From Streptomyces sp. NBC_01431 (lineage in GTDB: Bacteria > Actinomycetota > Actinomycetes > Streptomycetales > Streptomycetaceae), in the NCBI RefSeq assembly GCF_036231355.1, contig NZ_CP109496.1, forward strand, positions 868,001 through 932,000: a stretch of 64,000 nt of DNA, in the 5' to 3' direction. Made by a program: the position numbers and the translations under genes. Position 1 is the stretch's first letter. Each line of letters begins with the position of its first letter. Under the pieces are notes generated by a model that was not told where the DNA came from, ran no database searches, and was given only the letters and a program-made list of their open reading frames with translations. Below, one piece after another: positions 25,806 through 34,274 of this stretch.

Positions 25806-27344
25806 GTGTCCGAGCAGACGTCCCACAGCCGCCCGAAATCCCAGGAGCGGGAAACGTCCGCCACACTGGACGACGATGCCACACTGCACGCCATGGGATA
25901 TCCGCGGAAACTCACCCGGAGATTCCACGCCTTCGACAATTTCGCCATATCCTTCACGATCATCAACATCATATCCGGCATCTTTTCCGCATTCGGTTTC
26001 GGAATGGGCGCCGGCGGCCCGCGAATTCTCGTCTTCGGCTGGATCGGCGTCTCGGTCATGGTGCTGTTCGTGGGCGCCGCGATGGGCGAAATCGCTTCGG
26101 CCTATCCGACGAGCGGCGCCCTGTACTTCTCGGCCGGCAAGCTCGCCAAGCGGCACCGCGGCGCGTGGTCCTGGTACACCGGCTGGCTGAACTTCGTGGG
26201 CCAGGTCGGCGGCACGGCCGCCACCAACTACGCGGCCGCCACGTTCATACAGGCCTTCATCTCGATGCAGTGGCCCTCGTACGAGGGCACCCCACAGCAG
26301 ACCGTCGCCATCGCGGCCGCGATCCTGCTGGTGCAGGCGCTCGCCAACACCTACACCGTGCAGCTGGTCGCCCTGGTGAACCGGATCTCCGTCTGGTGGC
26401 TGCTTGTCGGCATGGTGGTGATCGTCGTCGCCCTGACCGTGAAGCCCGCCTCCCACCAGCCGGTCTCGTTCGCGACGCACTTCGTCAACAGCACCGGGTT
26501 CGGCAACGGCCTGTACGCCGCGATGCTGGGCCTGCTGGTGACGAGCTGGACGTTCACGGGCTTCGACGGCAGCTTCCACATGTCCGAGGAGACGGTGAAG
26601 GCGACCGTGAACACCCCCAAGGGCATCATGCGCGCGATCATCTACTCGGCGCTCGCCGGTCTGGTCCTCATGCTCGCCCTGGTGTACGCGATCCGCGACT
26701 ACGCGGCCGAGATCGGCGCGGCGGCGCCGCCGGTGCAGATCCTCGTGGACGCCCTGGGCGGCGGCACCGCCAAGCTCCTGCTCCTGATCGTCATCGGCGC
26801 CATGCTGTTCTGCGGCCTGGCCAACATGACCAGCAACACCCGCCAGATCTTCGCCTTCTCGCGCGACGGGGCGATGCCCGGCTCGCAGTGGTGGCATTCG
26901 GTGTCGCTGCGCACCCGTACCCCCGTCAAGGCGGTGTGGCTGGCCGCGACCTGCGCCCTTGTGCTGATCATTCCCGGCTGGTGGTCGCTCACCGCCTTCA
27001 CGGCCATCGTCAGCGTCAACGTGGTCGGCCTGTACCTGGCGTACGGCGTGCCCATCTTCCTGCGGCTGCGCCTGGACGACTTCGAGCCCGGCCCCTGGAA
27101 CCTGGGGCGGTACGGCAAGCCGGTGGCGGCGATCGCCGTGGTCTGGATCGCGCTCAGCAGCGTGCTGTTCATGCTGCCGCAGGTCTCCCCCATCACCGCC
27201 GACTCGTTCAACTACGCGCCGATCGCCCTGGGCGCGGTGCTGCTGATCGCCACGGTCTGGTGGTTCGCCACCGCCCGTCGGCGCTTCCAGGGGCCGGTCA
27301 GCTACGGCAGCCCCGACGAGGTGGCGGCGATGGACCTCATCTGA
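25806..27344 (+). CDS. APC-family amino acid permease
   Basis: 512 aa with about 12 transmembrane helices. The N-terminal RRFHAFDNFAISFTIINI, GEIASAYPTSGALYFSAGKLA and SWTFTGFDGSFHMSEET segments are typical of the amino acid/choline/GABA transporter branch of the APC superfamily (unwound helix 1 and the FDGS/SEET region after helix 6). It should import an amino acid or polyamine by H+ symport; the substrate is not decided. GTG 25806 follows GGAAAGG. The perfect palindrome at 27351 begins 6 nt after its stop. Confidence 0.85.
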   Translation: MSEQTSHSRPKSQERETSATLDDDATLHAMGYPRKLTRRFHAFDNFAISFTIINIISGIFSAFGFGMGAGGPRILVFGWIGVSVMVLFVGAAMGEIASAYPTSGALYFSAGKLAKRHRGAWSWYTGWLNFVGQVGGTAATNYAAATFIQAFISMQWPSYEGTPQQTVAIAAAILLVQALANTYTVQLVALVNRISVWWLLVGMVVIVVALTVKPASHQPVSFATHFVNSTGFGNGLYAAMLGLLVTSWTFTGFDGSFHMSEETVKATVNTPKGIMRAIIYSALAGLVLMLALVYAIRDYAAEIGAAAPPVQILVDALGGGTAKLLLLIVIGAMLFCGLANMTSNTRQIFAFSRDGAMPGSQWWHSVSLRTRTPVKAVWLAATCALVLIIPGWWSLTAFTAIVSVNVVGLYLAYGVPIFLRLRLDDFEPGPWNLGRYGKPVAAIAVVWIALSSVLFMLPQVSPITADSFNYAPIALGAVLLIATVWWFATARRRFQGPVSYGSPDEVAAMDLI

Positions 27345-27350
27345 CCCGCT

Positions 27351-27381
27351 CGGCCCGTTGCAACCCGGTTGCAACGGGCCG
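27351..27381. promoter_or_regulatory. 31-bp perfect palindrome containing two GTTGCAAC boxes
   Basis: CGGCCCGTTGCAAC (27351-27364) and its exact reverse complement (27368-27381) flank CCG. Each arm ends in GTTGCAAC, itself an 8-bp palindrome, so two GTTGCAAC boxes lie 11 bp apart, one helical turn. Either an operator for the DUF779 gene at 27400 or the terminator of the permease gene; both may apply. Confidence 0.65.
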
Positions 27382-27399
27382 CGTGGTGAAGTGGTCACC

Positions 27400-27795
27400 A
27401 TGTCCGAACCCACGGAACCCGCCGCGCCACCGTCTGTCCAACTCACCTCTGCCGCCGCCGAGTTGCTGCGCACACTGCGGGCCAAGCACGGCCCGCTGAT
27501 GTTCCATCAGTCGGGCGGCTGCTGTGACGGCAGCGCTCCCATGTGCTACCCCGAGGGCGAATTCCGCACCGGCGGCTCGGACGTGCTGCTCGCCTCGCTG
27601 GCGGTGGACGGCGTGAACGAGCACGTGCCGTTCTGGATCTCGGCGAGCCAGTACGAGGTGTGGCGACACACCCGGCTGATCGTCGATGTGGTGGAGGGGC
27701 GCGGCAGCGGTTTCTCCCTTGAGGCACCGGAAGGGGTGCGGTTCCTCATCCGGTCCCGGCTGATCCGAGAACCCGCCGACCGACCGCGCCGGTGA
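27400..27795 (+). CDS. DUF779 domain protein
   Basis: 131 aa matching DUF779: HQSGGCCDGSAPMCYPEGEF carries the conserved Gly-Cys-Cys-Asp-Gly and second Cys, followed by PFWISASQYEVWRHT and a C-terminal EGVRFLIRSRL. Members often sit beside NAD-dependent aldehyde dehydrogenases; none is adjacent here. The three close cysteines suggest metal or redox chemistry (inference). ATG 27400 has GGTGA upstream, inside a small inverted repeat. Confidence 0.82.
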   Translation: MSEPTEPAAPPSVQLTSAAAELLRTLRAKHGPLMFHQSGGCCDGSAPMCYPEGEFRTGGSDVLLASLAVDGVNEHVPFWISASQYEVWRHTRLIVDVVEGRGSGFSLEAPEGVRFLIRSRLIREPADRPRR

Positions 27796-27877
27796 GGGGT
27801 GCCGACCCTTTCGCGCCTGTGTGATGACGAGCTGCTTTGCCCCACTTCTTCCGCCCAGTCCAGTAAGGAACCACGCC

Positions 27878-29113
27878 ATGACCGCCCCCGACGTCTTCCC
27901 CCTGGAGCCCACCCCGATCCACGTGTCCGAGCGGGTCCTCGATGACCTGCGGGCCCGTCTCGCGTCGACCCGCCCGCCGCTGGACGAGGGGAACGAGGAC
28001 TGGGCCTACGGCGTCCCGGACAGCTATCTGCGCGAGCTGGTCGCGTACTGGCGGGACGGCTACGACTGGCGCGAGGCCGAGGCGGCCATCAACGTCCACG
28101 AGCACTACCGGGTGAGCGTCGCCGGTGTCCCGGTGCACTTCATGCGCAAGCCCGGCCGGGGCCCCAGCCCGATCCCGTTGATCCTCACCCACGGCTGGCC
28201 GTGGACGTTCTGGCACTGGTCGAAGGTGATCGACCCGCTCGCCGACCCGGCCGCGTTCGGCGGTGACCCCGCCGACGCGTTCGACGTGATCGTGCCCTCG
28301 CTGCCCGGCTTCGGTTTCCCCGGCCCGCTCACCGGCTTTCCGGACGTCAACTTCTGGAAGGTGTCCGACCTCTGGCACACACTGATGACCGAGACCCTGG
28401 GATACGAGAAGTACGCCGCCGGGGGCTGCGACATCGGCGGGATCGTCTCCAGCCAGCTCGGCCACAAGTACGCCGACGAGCTGTACGGAATCCACATCGG
28501 CTCCGGGCTGCCGCTCGACTTCTTCACCGGCCCCCGCGCCTGGGACCTCGCCCAGAACCGCCCCCTCACCGACGACCAGCCCGCCGACGTCCGTGCCCGC
28601 GTCATCGAACTGGACCACCGCTCGGCGTCCCACCTCGCCGTGCACATGCTCGACGGCGCCACCCTGGCCCACGGGCTGAGCGACTCCCCCGCCGGACTGC
28701 TCGCCTGGCTGCTGGAGCGCTGGAACGCCTGGAGCGACAACGGCGGCGACGTCGAGTCCGTCTTCAGCAAGGACGACCTGCTCACCCACGCCACGATCTA
28801 CTGGGTGAACAACTCCATCGCCACGTCCATGCGTTACTACGCCAACGCCAACCGCTACCCATGGACCCCGGCCCACGACCGCACCCCCGTCGTACAGGCC
28901 CCGGTCGGCCTCACCTGCGTCACCTACGAGAACCCGCCCGGCATCCACACCGCCGACGAGCGCGTCCGGGCGTTCAAGACCGGCCCGCAGGCCCGTTGGT
29001 TCAACCACGTCAACGTCAACGCCCATGACCACGGCGGCCACTTCATCCCATGGGAGAACCCCGACGCCTGGGTGAACGACCTGCGCCGCACCTTCCACGA
29101 CCGCAGGCCCTGA
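27878..29113 (+). CDS. Epoxide hydrolase family protein (alpha/beta hydrolase)
   Basis: 411 aa. N-terminal EHN region (ERVLDDLRARLASTRPP) then the alpha/beta hydrolase core: oxyanion HGWPWTFWHW (about 105-114), the nucleophile elbow GCDIGG with Asp at about residue 185, cap tyrosines in SMRYYAN, and the catalytic His in HDHGGHFIPWE near 388. These residues fit microsomal-type epoxide hydrolases that open epoxides to diols. AAGGA precedes the ATG at 27878. No signal peptide. Confidence 0.85.
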   Translation: MTAPDVFPLEPTPIHVSERVLDDLRARLASTRPPLDEGNEDWAYGVPDSYLRELVAYWRDGYDWREAEAAINVHEHYRVSVAGVPVHFMRKPGRGPSPIPLILTHGWPWTFWHWSKVIDPLADPAAFGGDPADAFDVIVPSLPGFGFPGPLTGFPDVNFWKVSDLWHTLMTETLGYEKYAAGGCDIGGIVSSQLGHKYADELYGIHIGSGLPLDFFTGPRAWDLAQNRPLTDDQPADVRARVIELDHRSASHLAVHMLDGATLAHGLSDSPAGLLAWLLERWNAWSDNGGDVESVFSKDDLLTHATIYWVNNSIATSMRYYANANRYPWTPAHDRTPVVQAPVGLTCVTYENPPGIHTADERVRAFKTGPQARWFNHVNVNAHDHGGHFIPWENPDAWVNDLRRTFHDRRP

Positions 29114-29171
29114 AGGACCCCGCGCTCCCGCCGGGCGAGCGTCGCCAGGCGGGAGCGTGCGCGCGGGCCCG

Positions 29172-30347
29172 CTAGCCGGCGAGTCGCCGTTCCAGCGGGG
29201 TGCGGAAGCTCGGCTTGACGCGGACGTCGCCGAAGAACGCGGCCAGCCGCTCGGCCTCGGCGTCGATCGCCGCACGAGCCTCGCGCGGCAGGCCCCCCTT
29301 GATGAGAGGTGCCGTGACGATCTCGCCGTCCGCGCGCTGGGCCCAGCCGCCGACGACCCGGCCGTTCCACCACACACTGGGGCCGATGTTGCCGGTGGTG
29401 TCGAAGAGTTCCGCCTTGTGGTCCGCGTCGACATACCAGTCGCGCCCGCGCCAGCCCATCGGGGTGGGGTCGAGCGCGGGCAGCAACGCCGCCCAGGGCT
29501 CGGGCTCGGCGGGCGCTTCCAGGTGGGCGGGCAGGACGTGGCACGGACCCTCGTCGAGGTCGGCCTCGACGGCGCCGGTGCGGGCCAGCGCCTTTCGGGT
29601 GTCGGTGAGCGTCCAGCCCGTCCACCACTTGACGTCCTCGGTCGTGGCGGGCCCGAACGCGGCCAGGTACCGGGCGGCGAGCTCTGTCTTCGCCTCGTCG
29701 GCGGGCAGTTCGGGGTGCGGCTCGGCGGGGATCCAGCGGAACTGGCTGGAGGCCCAGGTCCCCAGCGGCCGGCCGCGCCGGATGCGGCTTTCGGCGGCCA
29801 TCACCCCGAGGAAACGGCTGGTGATGCGCGGCCGCGCCTCGTACGGCTTCCCCTCCGACTGGACGATCTGCGACTTCAACTCCGGTACTTCGTCGGCAAG
29901 TTGGGCGGCCGTCGCCTCGCCCCGCCGACGCAGTGCCGCGAGCACCGCGTCCTCGGTGGCGGCGAACCAGCGTCCGTCGAAGCCGAGCTGCTCCTGGATG
30001 ACCTTGGCCAGGTTCTTGCGCTCGCGGGCCGCCACGGCTCGGGCGGCCGAGGCGTCGACCACCGGGGCGAGTTCGCGCGGCACCACGAACATGGTGCGCC
30101 GCATGCAGAGCATCCGCACCAGCGTCCGGTCCTCGTACAGGGCGCGTTCGAGATCCGGCACGGACGGGTCCTTCAGCCGGGCCGCGACGGCGAGGTACAC
30201 CGTCGCGGGATCCGTGGCGTGCAGGCCGATGAGCGCCTCGGCGACCGCCTCCGGGGTGTTCGCGCGGGCGGCGGGGGCGAGCAGATGGCGGGCGCCGAGC
30301 CGGGCGCGCCGTTCCTCGGCGGTGATCTTCCGGCGGGCTTTGGTCAT
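29172..30347 (-). CDS. AlkZ/HTH_42 winged-helix DNA-binding protein
   Basis: 391 aa. The pattern RLGARHLLAP at the N-terminus, LIGLHATDPATVYLA, RMLCMRRTMFVVP and the C-terminal VWWNGRVVGGWAQR match the winged-helix HTH_42 family to which the DNA glycosylases AlkZ and YcaQ belong, enzymes that excise interstrand crosslinks or bulky alkylated bases. The ATG overlaps the stop of the 64-aa membrane protein gene (ATGA) and has no ribosome-binding site of its own, so translation is probably coupled. Confidence 0.82.
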   Translation of the reverse strand: MTKARRKITAEERRARLGARHLLAPAARANTPEAVAEALIGLHATDPATVYLAVAARLKDPSVPDLERALYEDRTLVRMLCMRRTMFVVPRELAPVVDASAARAVAARERKNLAKVIQEQLGFDGRWFAATEDAVLAALRRRGEATAAQLADEVPELKSQIVQSEGKPYEARPRITSRFLGVMAAESRIRRGRPLGTWASSQFRWIPAEPHPELPADEAKTELAARYLAAFGPATTEDVKWWTGWTLTDTRKALARTGAVEADLDEGPCHVLPAHLEAPAEPEPWAALLPALDPTPMGWRGRDWYVDADHKAELFDTTGNIGPSVWWNGRVVGGWAQRADGEIVTAPLIKGGLPREARAAIDAEAERLAAFFGDVRVKPSFRTPLERRLAG

Positions 30348-30538
30348 GGCTTGAGGCTACCGACCACACCCGCCGTCGCGTTCAGACCGTCCTGGATCGT
30401 CGACGCCATGCTGGTGCCGGCCAGGAAGAAGCCGAGCAGGGCACAGACGATCGCATGCGAGAGCTTGAGCCCCCCGTTGCGCAGAAAGATCACTGCGAGG
30501 ACCAGCAGCAACAGCACCACCGAAACCGAAACAGCCAT
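30344..30538 (-). CDS. 64-aa membrane protein
   Basis: Starts at ATG 30538 behind an excellent GGAGGAGG site. One N-terminal hydrophobic helix (VSVSVVLLLLVLAVIFL), then RNGGLKLSHAIVCALLGFFLAGTSMA as a second hydrophobic segment and a short tail. Streptomycetes carry several such short proteins; some occur with conjugative elements, but I see no other mobile genes here. Coupled to the AlkZ-like gene by a 4-nt overlap. Confidence 0.7.
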   Translation of the reverse strand: MAVSVSVVLLLLVLAVIFLRNGGLKLSHAIVCALLGFFLAGTSMASTIQDGLNATAGVVGSLKP

Positions 30539-30669
30539 GACGAGCCTCCTCCACCGCGCCACAATTGCGGCATTCGGGCGCCAGTGTGGCGGAGCGGGCG
30601 TGCCGGTCCGGCCCAAGACGTGTCCGCCGTACGGGTGTTGACTGCGTGTGACACCGCGCTGGGCGCCGT

Positions 30670-30812
30670 GTGTTGCGCAGTAACCCCTCCGGACCGGCGA
30701 GTTCGCCGGAGGTGAACCAGTCGATCCCGGCGCCCCGCGGCTCGGGCCACCCGGCATGGTGTTCGGGCCCGGCGAGGTCGGGCGTCGCCCACAACCGCAG
30801 CCGCAGCCGCAT
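30670..30812 (-). other. Possible short ORF or gene remnant coupled to nikE
   Basis: The nikE stop TGA shares its A with an ATG at 30812 (TGATG). The following frame has coding-like GC3 and sensible residues (LAGPEHHAGWPEPRGAGIDW) for about 45 codons, up to a TTA codon, after which coding character fades although no stop occurs until 30357. It could be the start of a decayed gene or chance. No family recognised. Confidence 0.25.
30694..30709 (-). terminator. Weak hairpin downstream of the nik operon
   Basis: CCGGCGA and TCGCCGG flank GT, with CTCCGG/CCGGAG pairing available as an alternative, about 100 nt past the nikE stop on the minus strand. Modest candidate for the operon terminator. Confidence 0.35.
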
Positions 30813-31471
30813 CAGGCGACGGGCGGATCCGCCCAGCTCACCGTCCGGTCGCACCAGCGATCAAGCAGGATCTCGTCGTGGCCGACGGCGAGCAGGGACG
30901 CCTGTGTCTCGCGGCGGTAGTTCTCGACCGTCGCGACCAGCGCGGCCGTGGTCGAGGCGTCCAGCATCGCCGTCATCTCGTCGCAGATCAGCAGTCGCGG
31001 CCGGAGCACCAACGCCCTTGCCAGACAGGCGCGTTGGAGCTGCCCGTCGCTCACCTCGTGGGCGTGTCGCGTCAGGAGGTCGCCGCCGAGGCCGACCGCC
31101 TGAGCCAGTTCGTCGACCCGTTCTCGGATCTCGATGCGCCGACCGGTCGCCTTCAGCGGCTCGGCGATCAGATCCCGCAGCCGCAGTCGCGGATCGGCCG
31201 AGAGCCGCGGCGACTGGAAGACGACGCCCACCGTGGTGCGCAGGGCGCGCGGGGCGCGATGGCGGTGGCCGACGACGGTGGTGCCGTCGATCACGACCGT
31301 CCCCGCGTCGGGGCGGTGCAGCAGGGCCGCGACCCTGGCCAGCGTGGACTTGCCGCAGCCGCTGGGCCCGAGCAGGCCGACCGCCTCGCCGCGCGCCACG
31401 GCGAGGCTCACGTCCCGCACGACCGGTTTGCCCCGCTCGTAGCCGGCGGTGATGTTGCTGAGCTCAAGCAC
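30812..31471 (-). CDS. nikE: Dpp/Nik-type ABC transporter ATPase, second (NikE-like)
   Basis: 219 aa. Walker A GPSGCGKST (about 34-42), Q-loop VVFQSPRLS, signature VSDGQLQRACLARAL (variant of LSGGQ) and Walker B LLICDEMTAMLD are present, with the switch His in AVGHD. One of two ATPases of the five-gene importer. Slightly short, lacking the C-terminal oligopeptide extension. GTG 31471 overlaps nikD by 8 nt. The nickel assignment derives from the Nur-like box upstream of the operon. Confidence 0.8.
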   Translation of the reverse strand: MLELSNITAGYERGKPVVRDVSLAVARGEAVGLLGPSGCGKSTLARVAALLHRPDAGTVVIDGTTVVGHRHRAPRALRTTVGVVFQSPRLSADPRLRLRDLIAEPLKATGRRIEIRERVDELAQAVGLGGDLLTRHAHEVSDGQLQRACLARALVLRPRLLICDEMTAMLDASTTAALVATVENYRRETQASLLAVGHDEILLDRWCDRTVSWADPPVA

Positions 31472-32420
31472 GGCTGGAGTCCTCTGCGTAGGCGTGGTGG
31501 CAGGCGACCCGGCCGTCGAACCGCGGCTGGCTGCCGCAGCGGTCGTCGGCCCGGTCGCAGCGGGCTGCGAACGCGCACCCCGCCGGAAGGTCTCCCAGCT
31601 CCGGCGGCATGCCGGGGATGGGCCTGAAGGAACGTTCCGGCAGGGCATCGAGCAGACCACGAGCGTACGGGTGACGGGGACCCGGCTCGCCGAAGAAGCC
31701 GGCGGCATCGGCGATTTCGACAATGCGGCCCGCGTACATCACGGCCACCCGGTCGGCGATCCGCGCGGCCGCCGCGAGGTCGTGCGTGATCAGCAGGAGC
31801 GCGCGCCCCTCGTCCACGGTGCGGCGCAACTCGTCGGCGGTGCGGTCGACCAGCGCGCGGTCGAGTCCGATGGTGGGCTCGTCGGCCAGCAGCAGGGGCG
31901 CGTCGCCGATGAGGGCGAGGGCGGTCGCGGCGCGCTGGGCGAGCCCGCCGGACAGCTGGTGCGGATGGCGGTCGAGATGGCCCGCAGGGAAGGACGCCCG
32001 CGCGGCCGCCACCTCCCCGGCGGCACGCAGCTCCCTACGCGGCCTCTGCGTCAATTCCCTTACGGTTTCCTCCAGTTGACTGCGTACTGTGCGTACGGGA
32101 GTGAGGTGCGCGGCGGGGCTCTGCGGTACGAGTCCGATGCGCCGGCCCCGTACCGTCCGCGCGAGCAGCCGCTCGTCGGCGGTCGCCAGATCCGTCCCGC
32201 CGGGCAGCAGCGCGGCCCCGGCGGTCGCGGCGTTCGCGGGCAGCAGACCGAGCAGCGCGGAGGCGAGGACCGACTTTCCGCAGCCGCTCTCGCCCACGAG
32301 CGCGAGGCACTCCCCCGCCGCCAGGTCGAAACTGGCGTCGGTGACGGCGGCGACGTGACGGCCGCCCCGCATCGAGAAGCGCACGGAGAGGTTCCGGACC
32401 GACAGCGCGTACTCGTTCAC
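31464..32420 (-). CDS. nikD: Dpp/Nik-type ABC transporter ATPase, first (NikD-like)
   Basis: 318 aa with Walker A GESGCGKSV (about 40-48), Q-loop LVPQSPAAHL, signature LSGGLAQR, Walker B LLLADEPTIGLD and H-loop LITHD. The C-terminal extension GCAFAARCDRADDRC is the cysteine-containing oligopeptide/nickel ATPase domain. GTG 32420 overlaps the permease stop by 4 nt. It pairs with NikE to energise import. Confidence 0.83.
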   Translation of the reverse strand: MNEYALSVRNLSVRFSMRGGRHVAAVTDASFDLAAGECLALVGESGCGKSVLASALLGLLPANAATAGAALLPGGTDLATADERLLARTVRGRRIGLVPQSPAAHLTPVRTVRSQLEETVRELTQRPRRELRAAGEVAAARASFPAGHLDRHPHQLSGGLAQRAATALALIGDAPLLLADEPTIGLDRALVDRTADELRRTVDEGRALLLITHDLAAAARIADRVAVMYAGRIVEIADAAGFFGEPGPRHPYARGLLDALPERSFRPIPGMPPELGDLPAGCAFAARCDRADDRCGSQPRFDGRVACHHAYAEDSSRA

Positions 32421-33283
32421 AGCATCAGCTCCGATCGGCGGCGTGGGCTGAGCCGTTCGCGCCAGGCTCCGGCCAGGCCCGCGACGGCAAGGGTCGCCAC
32501 GATCAGCAGGAGGCCGGGGAACAGCGTGGGCCACCAGTCGCCCGCGAGCAGCGAACCGCGCGCGCCCTGGACAAGGTTGCCGAGGCTCGCCCCGTGGCTG
32601 GGCAGGCCAAGGCCGAGGAAGGACAGGGCGGATTCGTGCCACATGGCGTGCGGCACCATGAGGACCGCGGCGAGGCCCGCCTGCGGCAACACCCCGGGCA
32701 GCAGATGGCGCACCGTCACCCGCCACCGGGAGGCGCCGCCCGAGATCGCCGCGTCGATGTAGGGCCGGGTGCGCAGCGACAGGATCTCGGCGCGGACGAT
32801 GCGGGCGGTCGACAGCCAGTGGGTGAGGGCGACCGACGCCACGACAGGCCACACCCCGGGGCGGAACATCGCCACGACGAAGATGCCGAGCAGTAGATGA
32901 GGCACGGACGAGAAGGTGTCGACGAGGCGCATGACCACTCGGTCGCTCCAGCCGCCGAGGGCTCCGGCGACCGCGCCGACCGCCGTGCCGACGAGGGTGG
33001 CGGCCAGCGCCGCGACCACTCCCACCAGGAGCGAGATCCGCAGCCCGTACACGCACCGGAGCAGTAGGTCGCGACCCACGTCATCGGTTCCGAACGGGTG
33101 TGACCAGGACGGTGGTTGGAGCCCCTGCGCCAGATCCACGGCCTGCTGGTCCAGCTGGACGGCGAGCGGCACGAGGAGCGCCGCGAGCACCAGGAGGGCG
33201 ATGATCACGGTCGAGGTGCGCACCCGCGGGGCGCGGGTGGAGCGGCGCGGATGCCCCTGCGGGTGCCGGAGAACGTCAGCCAT
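32417..33283 (-). CDS. nikC: ABC importer permease (DppC/NikC-like)
   Basis: 288 aa, about six transmembrane helices. N-terminal helix (IALLVLAALLVPLAVQL) then PFGTDDVGRDLLLRCVYGLRISLLVG, diagnostic for DppC/OppC/NikC permeases, and the EAA coupling loop ISGGASRWRVTVRHLLPGV. ATG 33283 overlaps the nikB stop by 8 nt. Confidence 0.85.
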   Translation of the reverse strand: MADVLRHPQGHPRRSTRAPRVRTSTVIIALLVLAALLVPLAVQLDQQAVDLAQGLQPPSWSHPFGTDDVGRDLLLRCVYGLRISLLVGVVAALAATLVGTAVGAVAGALGGWSDRVVMRLVDTFSSVPHLLLGIFVVAMFRPGVWPVVASVALTHWLSTARIVRAEILSLRTRPYIDAAISGGASRWRVTVRHLLPGVLPQAGLAAVLMVPHAMWHESALSFLGLGLPSHGASLGNLVQGARGSLLAGDWWPTLFPGLLLIVATLAVAGLAGAWRERLSPRRRSELML

Positions 33284-34274
33284 CGAAACCCACCCGGGGA
33301 TCGGCGAGTCCGTACAGCAGGTCGGAGAGGAGGTTGCCGAGCAGCACAGCGGCGGTCGCGAGCACCGTGAGGGCGGCGAGCAGCGGGAAGTCGACGGAGG
33401 TCGCGGCCTGCACGGTCGCGGCGGCGATGCCCGGCCAGCTGAACACCGTCTCCACGAGGAGCGCGCCGGTGATCAGCTCGGGCACGCGGGACCCGATCAG
33501 CGTCAGCATGGGGAGCATGCCGGACCGCAGGGCGTGGCCGGTGAGTACGGTCCGCTCGGCGAGGCCGCGCGCCCGCGCCCCGCGCACCGGGTCTTGTGCG
33601 AGGGCGTCTCCCACTCCTTGGCGTACGTACAGGAAGAACCAGGGCAGTTGGGACAGGCCGAGCACGGCCGCCGGGAGCACCAGGTGGCTGAGGGTCTGCC
33701 CGAAGGTCACCGTGTCGCTCGCGGTGTCGGTGAGTCCGCCGGCGGGCAGCACGCCGAGCTTCAGGGCGAAGAGCCAGATGGCGAGCAGCCCGAGCCAGAA
33801 GACGGGTGCGGCTTCGAGGGTGTACGCGGCGGAGCTGACGCAGCGGTCGAGCCGGCCGCCGCGCCGCGCGGCGAGCACCCCGAGGGCCGTGCCGAGCAGG
33901 ACCGCGAGCAGGAAGGCGGTGGCGGCCAGGAGTACGGACCAGCCGACGCGTTCGGCGATGACGTCGGCGACGGGCTGGCGCAGCGCGCTGGAGTCGCCGA
34001 GGTCGCCGGTGAGGGCCGAGGTGAGCCAGTTCCACCAGCGCTCCACGAACGGCTGGTCCACGCCGAGGTTGGCCCGTAGTTGGTCGAGGTCGCCCCGCGA
34101 GGCGGTGAGCCCGGCGGTGCCCGCGTACGCCTTCACGGGGTCGAAGGGGGAGGCGGCGGCCACCGCGAAGACGCCGAAGGTGACGGCGAGCAGGACGGGC
34201 CCGGCGGCCAGCACCCGGCGTGCCGCGAGCCGCGCCATCGGCCCCCAAGGGAGCCTGATATATGGCGAGTTCAC
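33276..34274 (-). CDS. nikB: ABC importer permease (DppB/NikB-like)
   Basis: 332 aa, about six transmembrane helices. ANLGVDQPFVERWWNWL and GDLGDSS are the DppB/NikB N-terminal motif, with the coupling loop GARARGLAERTVLTGHALR. I chose GTG 34274 because it overlaps the nikA stop (GTGA), as at other junctions in this operon; ATG 34238 is an alternative, 12 residues shorter, but with no clear ribosome-binding site. Confidence 0.85.
   Translation of the reverse strand: MNSPYIRLPWGPMARLAARRVLAAGPVLLAVTFGVFAVAAASPFDPVKAYAGTAGLTASRGDLDQLRANLGVDQPFVERWWNWLTSALTGDLGDSSALRQPVADVIAERVGWSVLLAATAFLLAVLLGTALGVLAARRGGRLDRCVSSAAYTLEAAPVFWLGLLAIWLFALKLGVLPAGGLTDTASDTVTFGQTLSHLVLPAAVLGLSQLPWFFLYVRQGVGDALAQDPVRGARARGLAERTVLTGHALRSGMLPMLTLIGSRVPELITGALLVETVFSWPGIAAATVQAATSVDFPLLAALTVLATAAVLLGNLLSDLLYGLADPRVGFDG

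Noticed and set aside
24645..27485. 946-codon minus-strand frame
   Set aside because: Antisense of the helical-repeat and permease genes, both of which have recognisable motifs and ribosome-binding sites.
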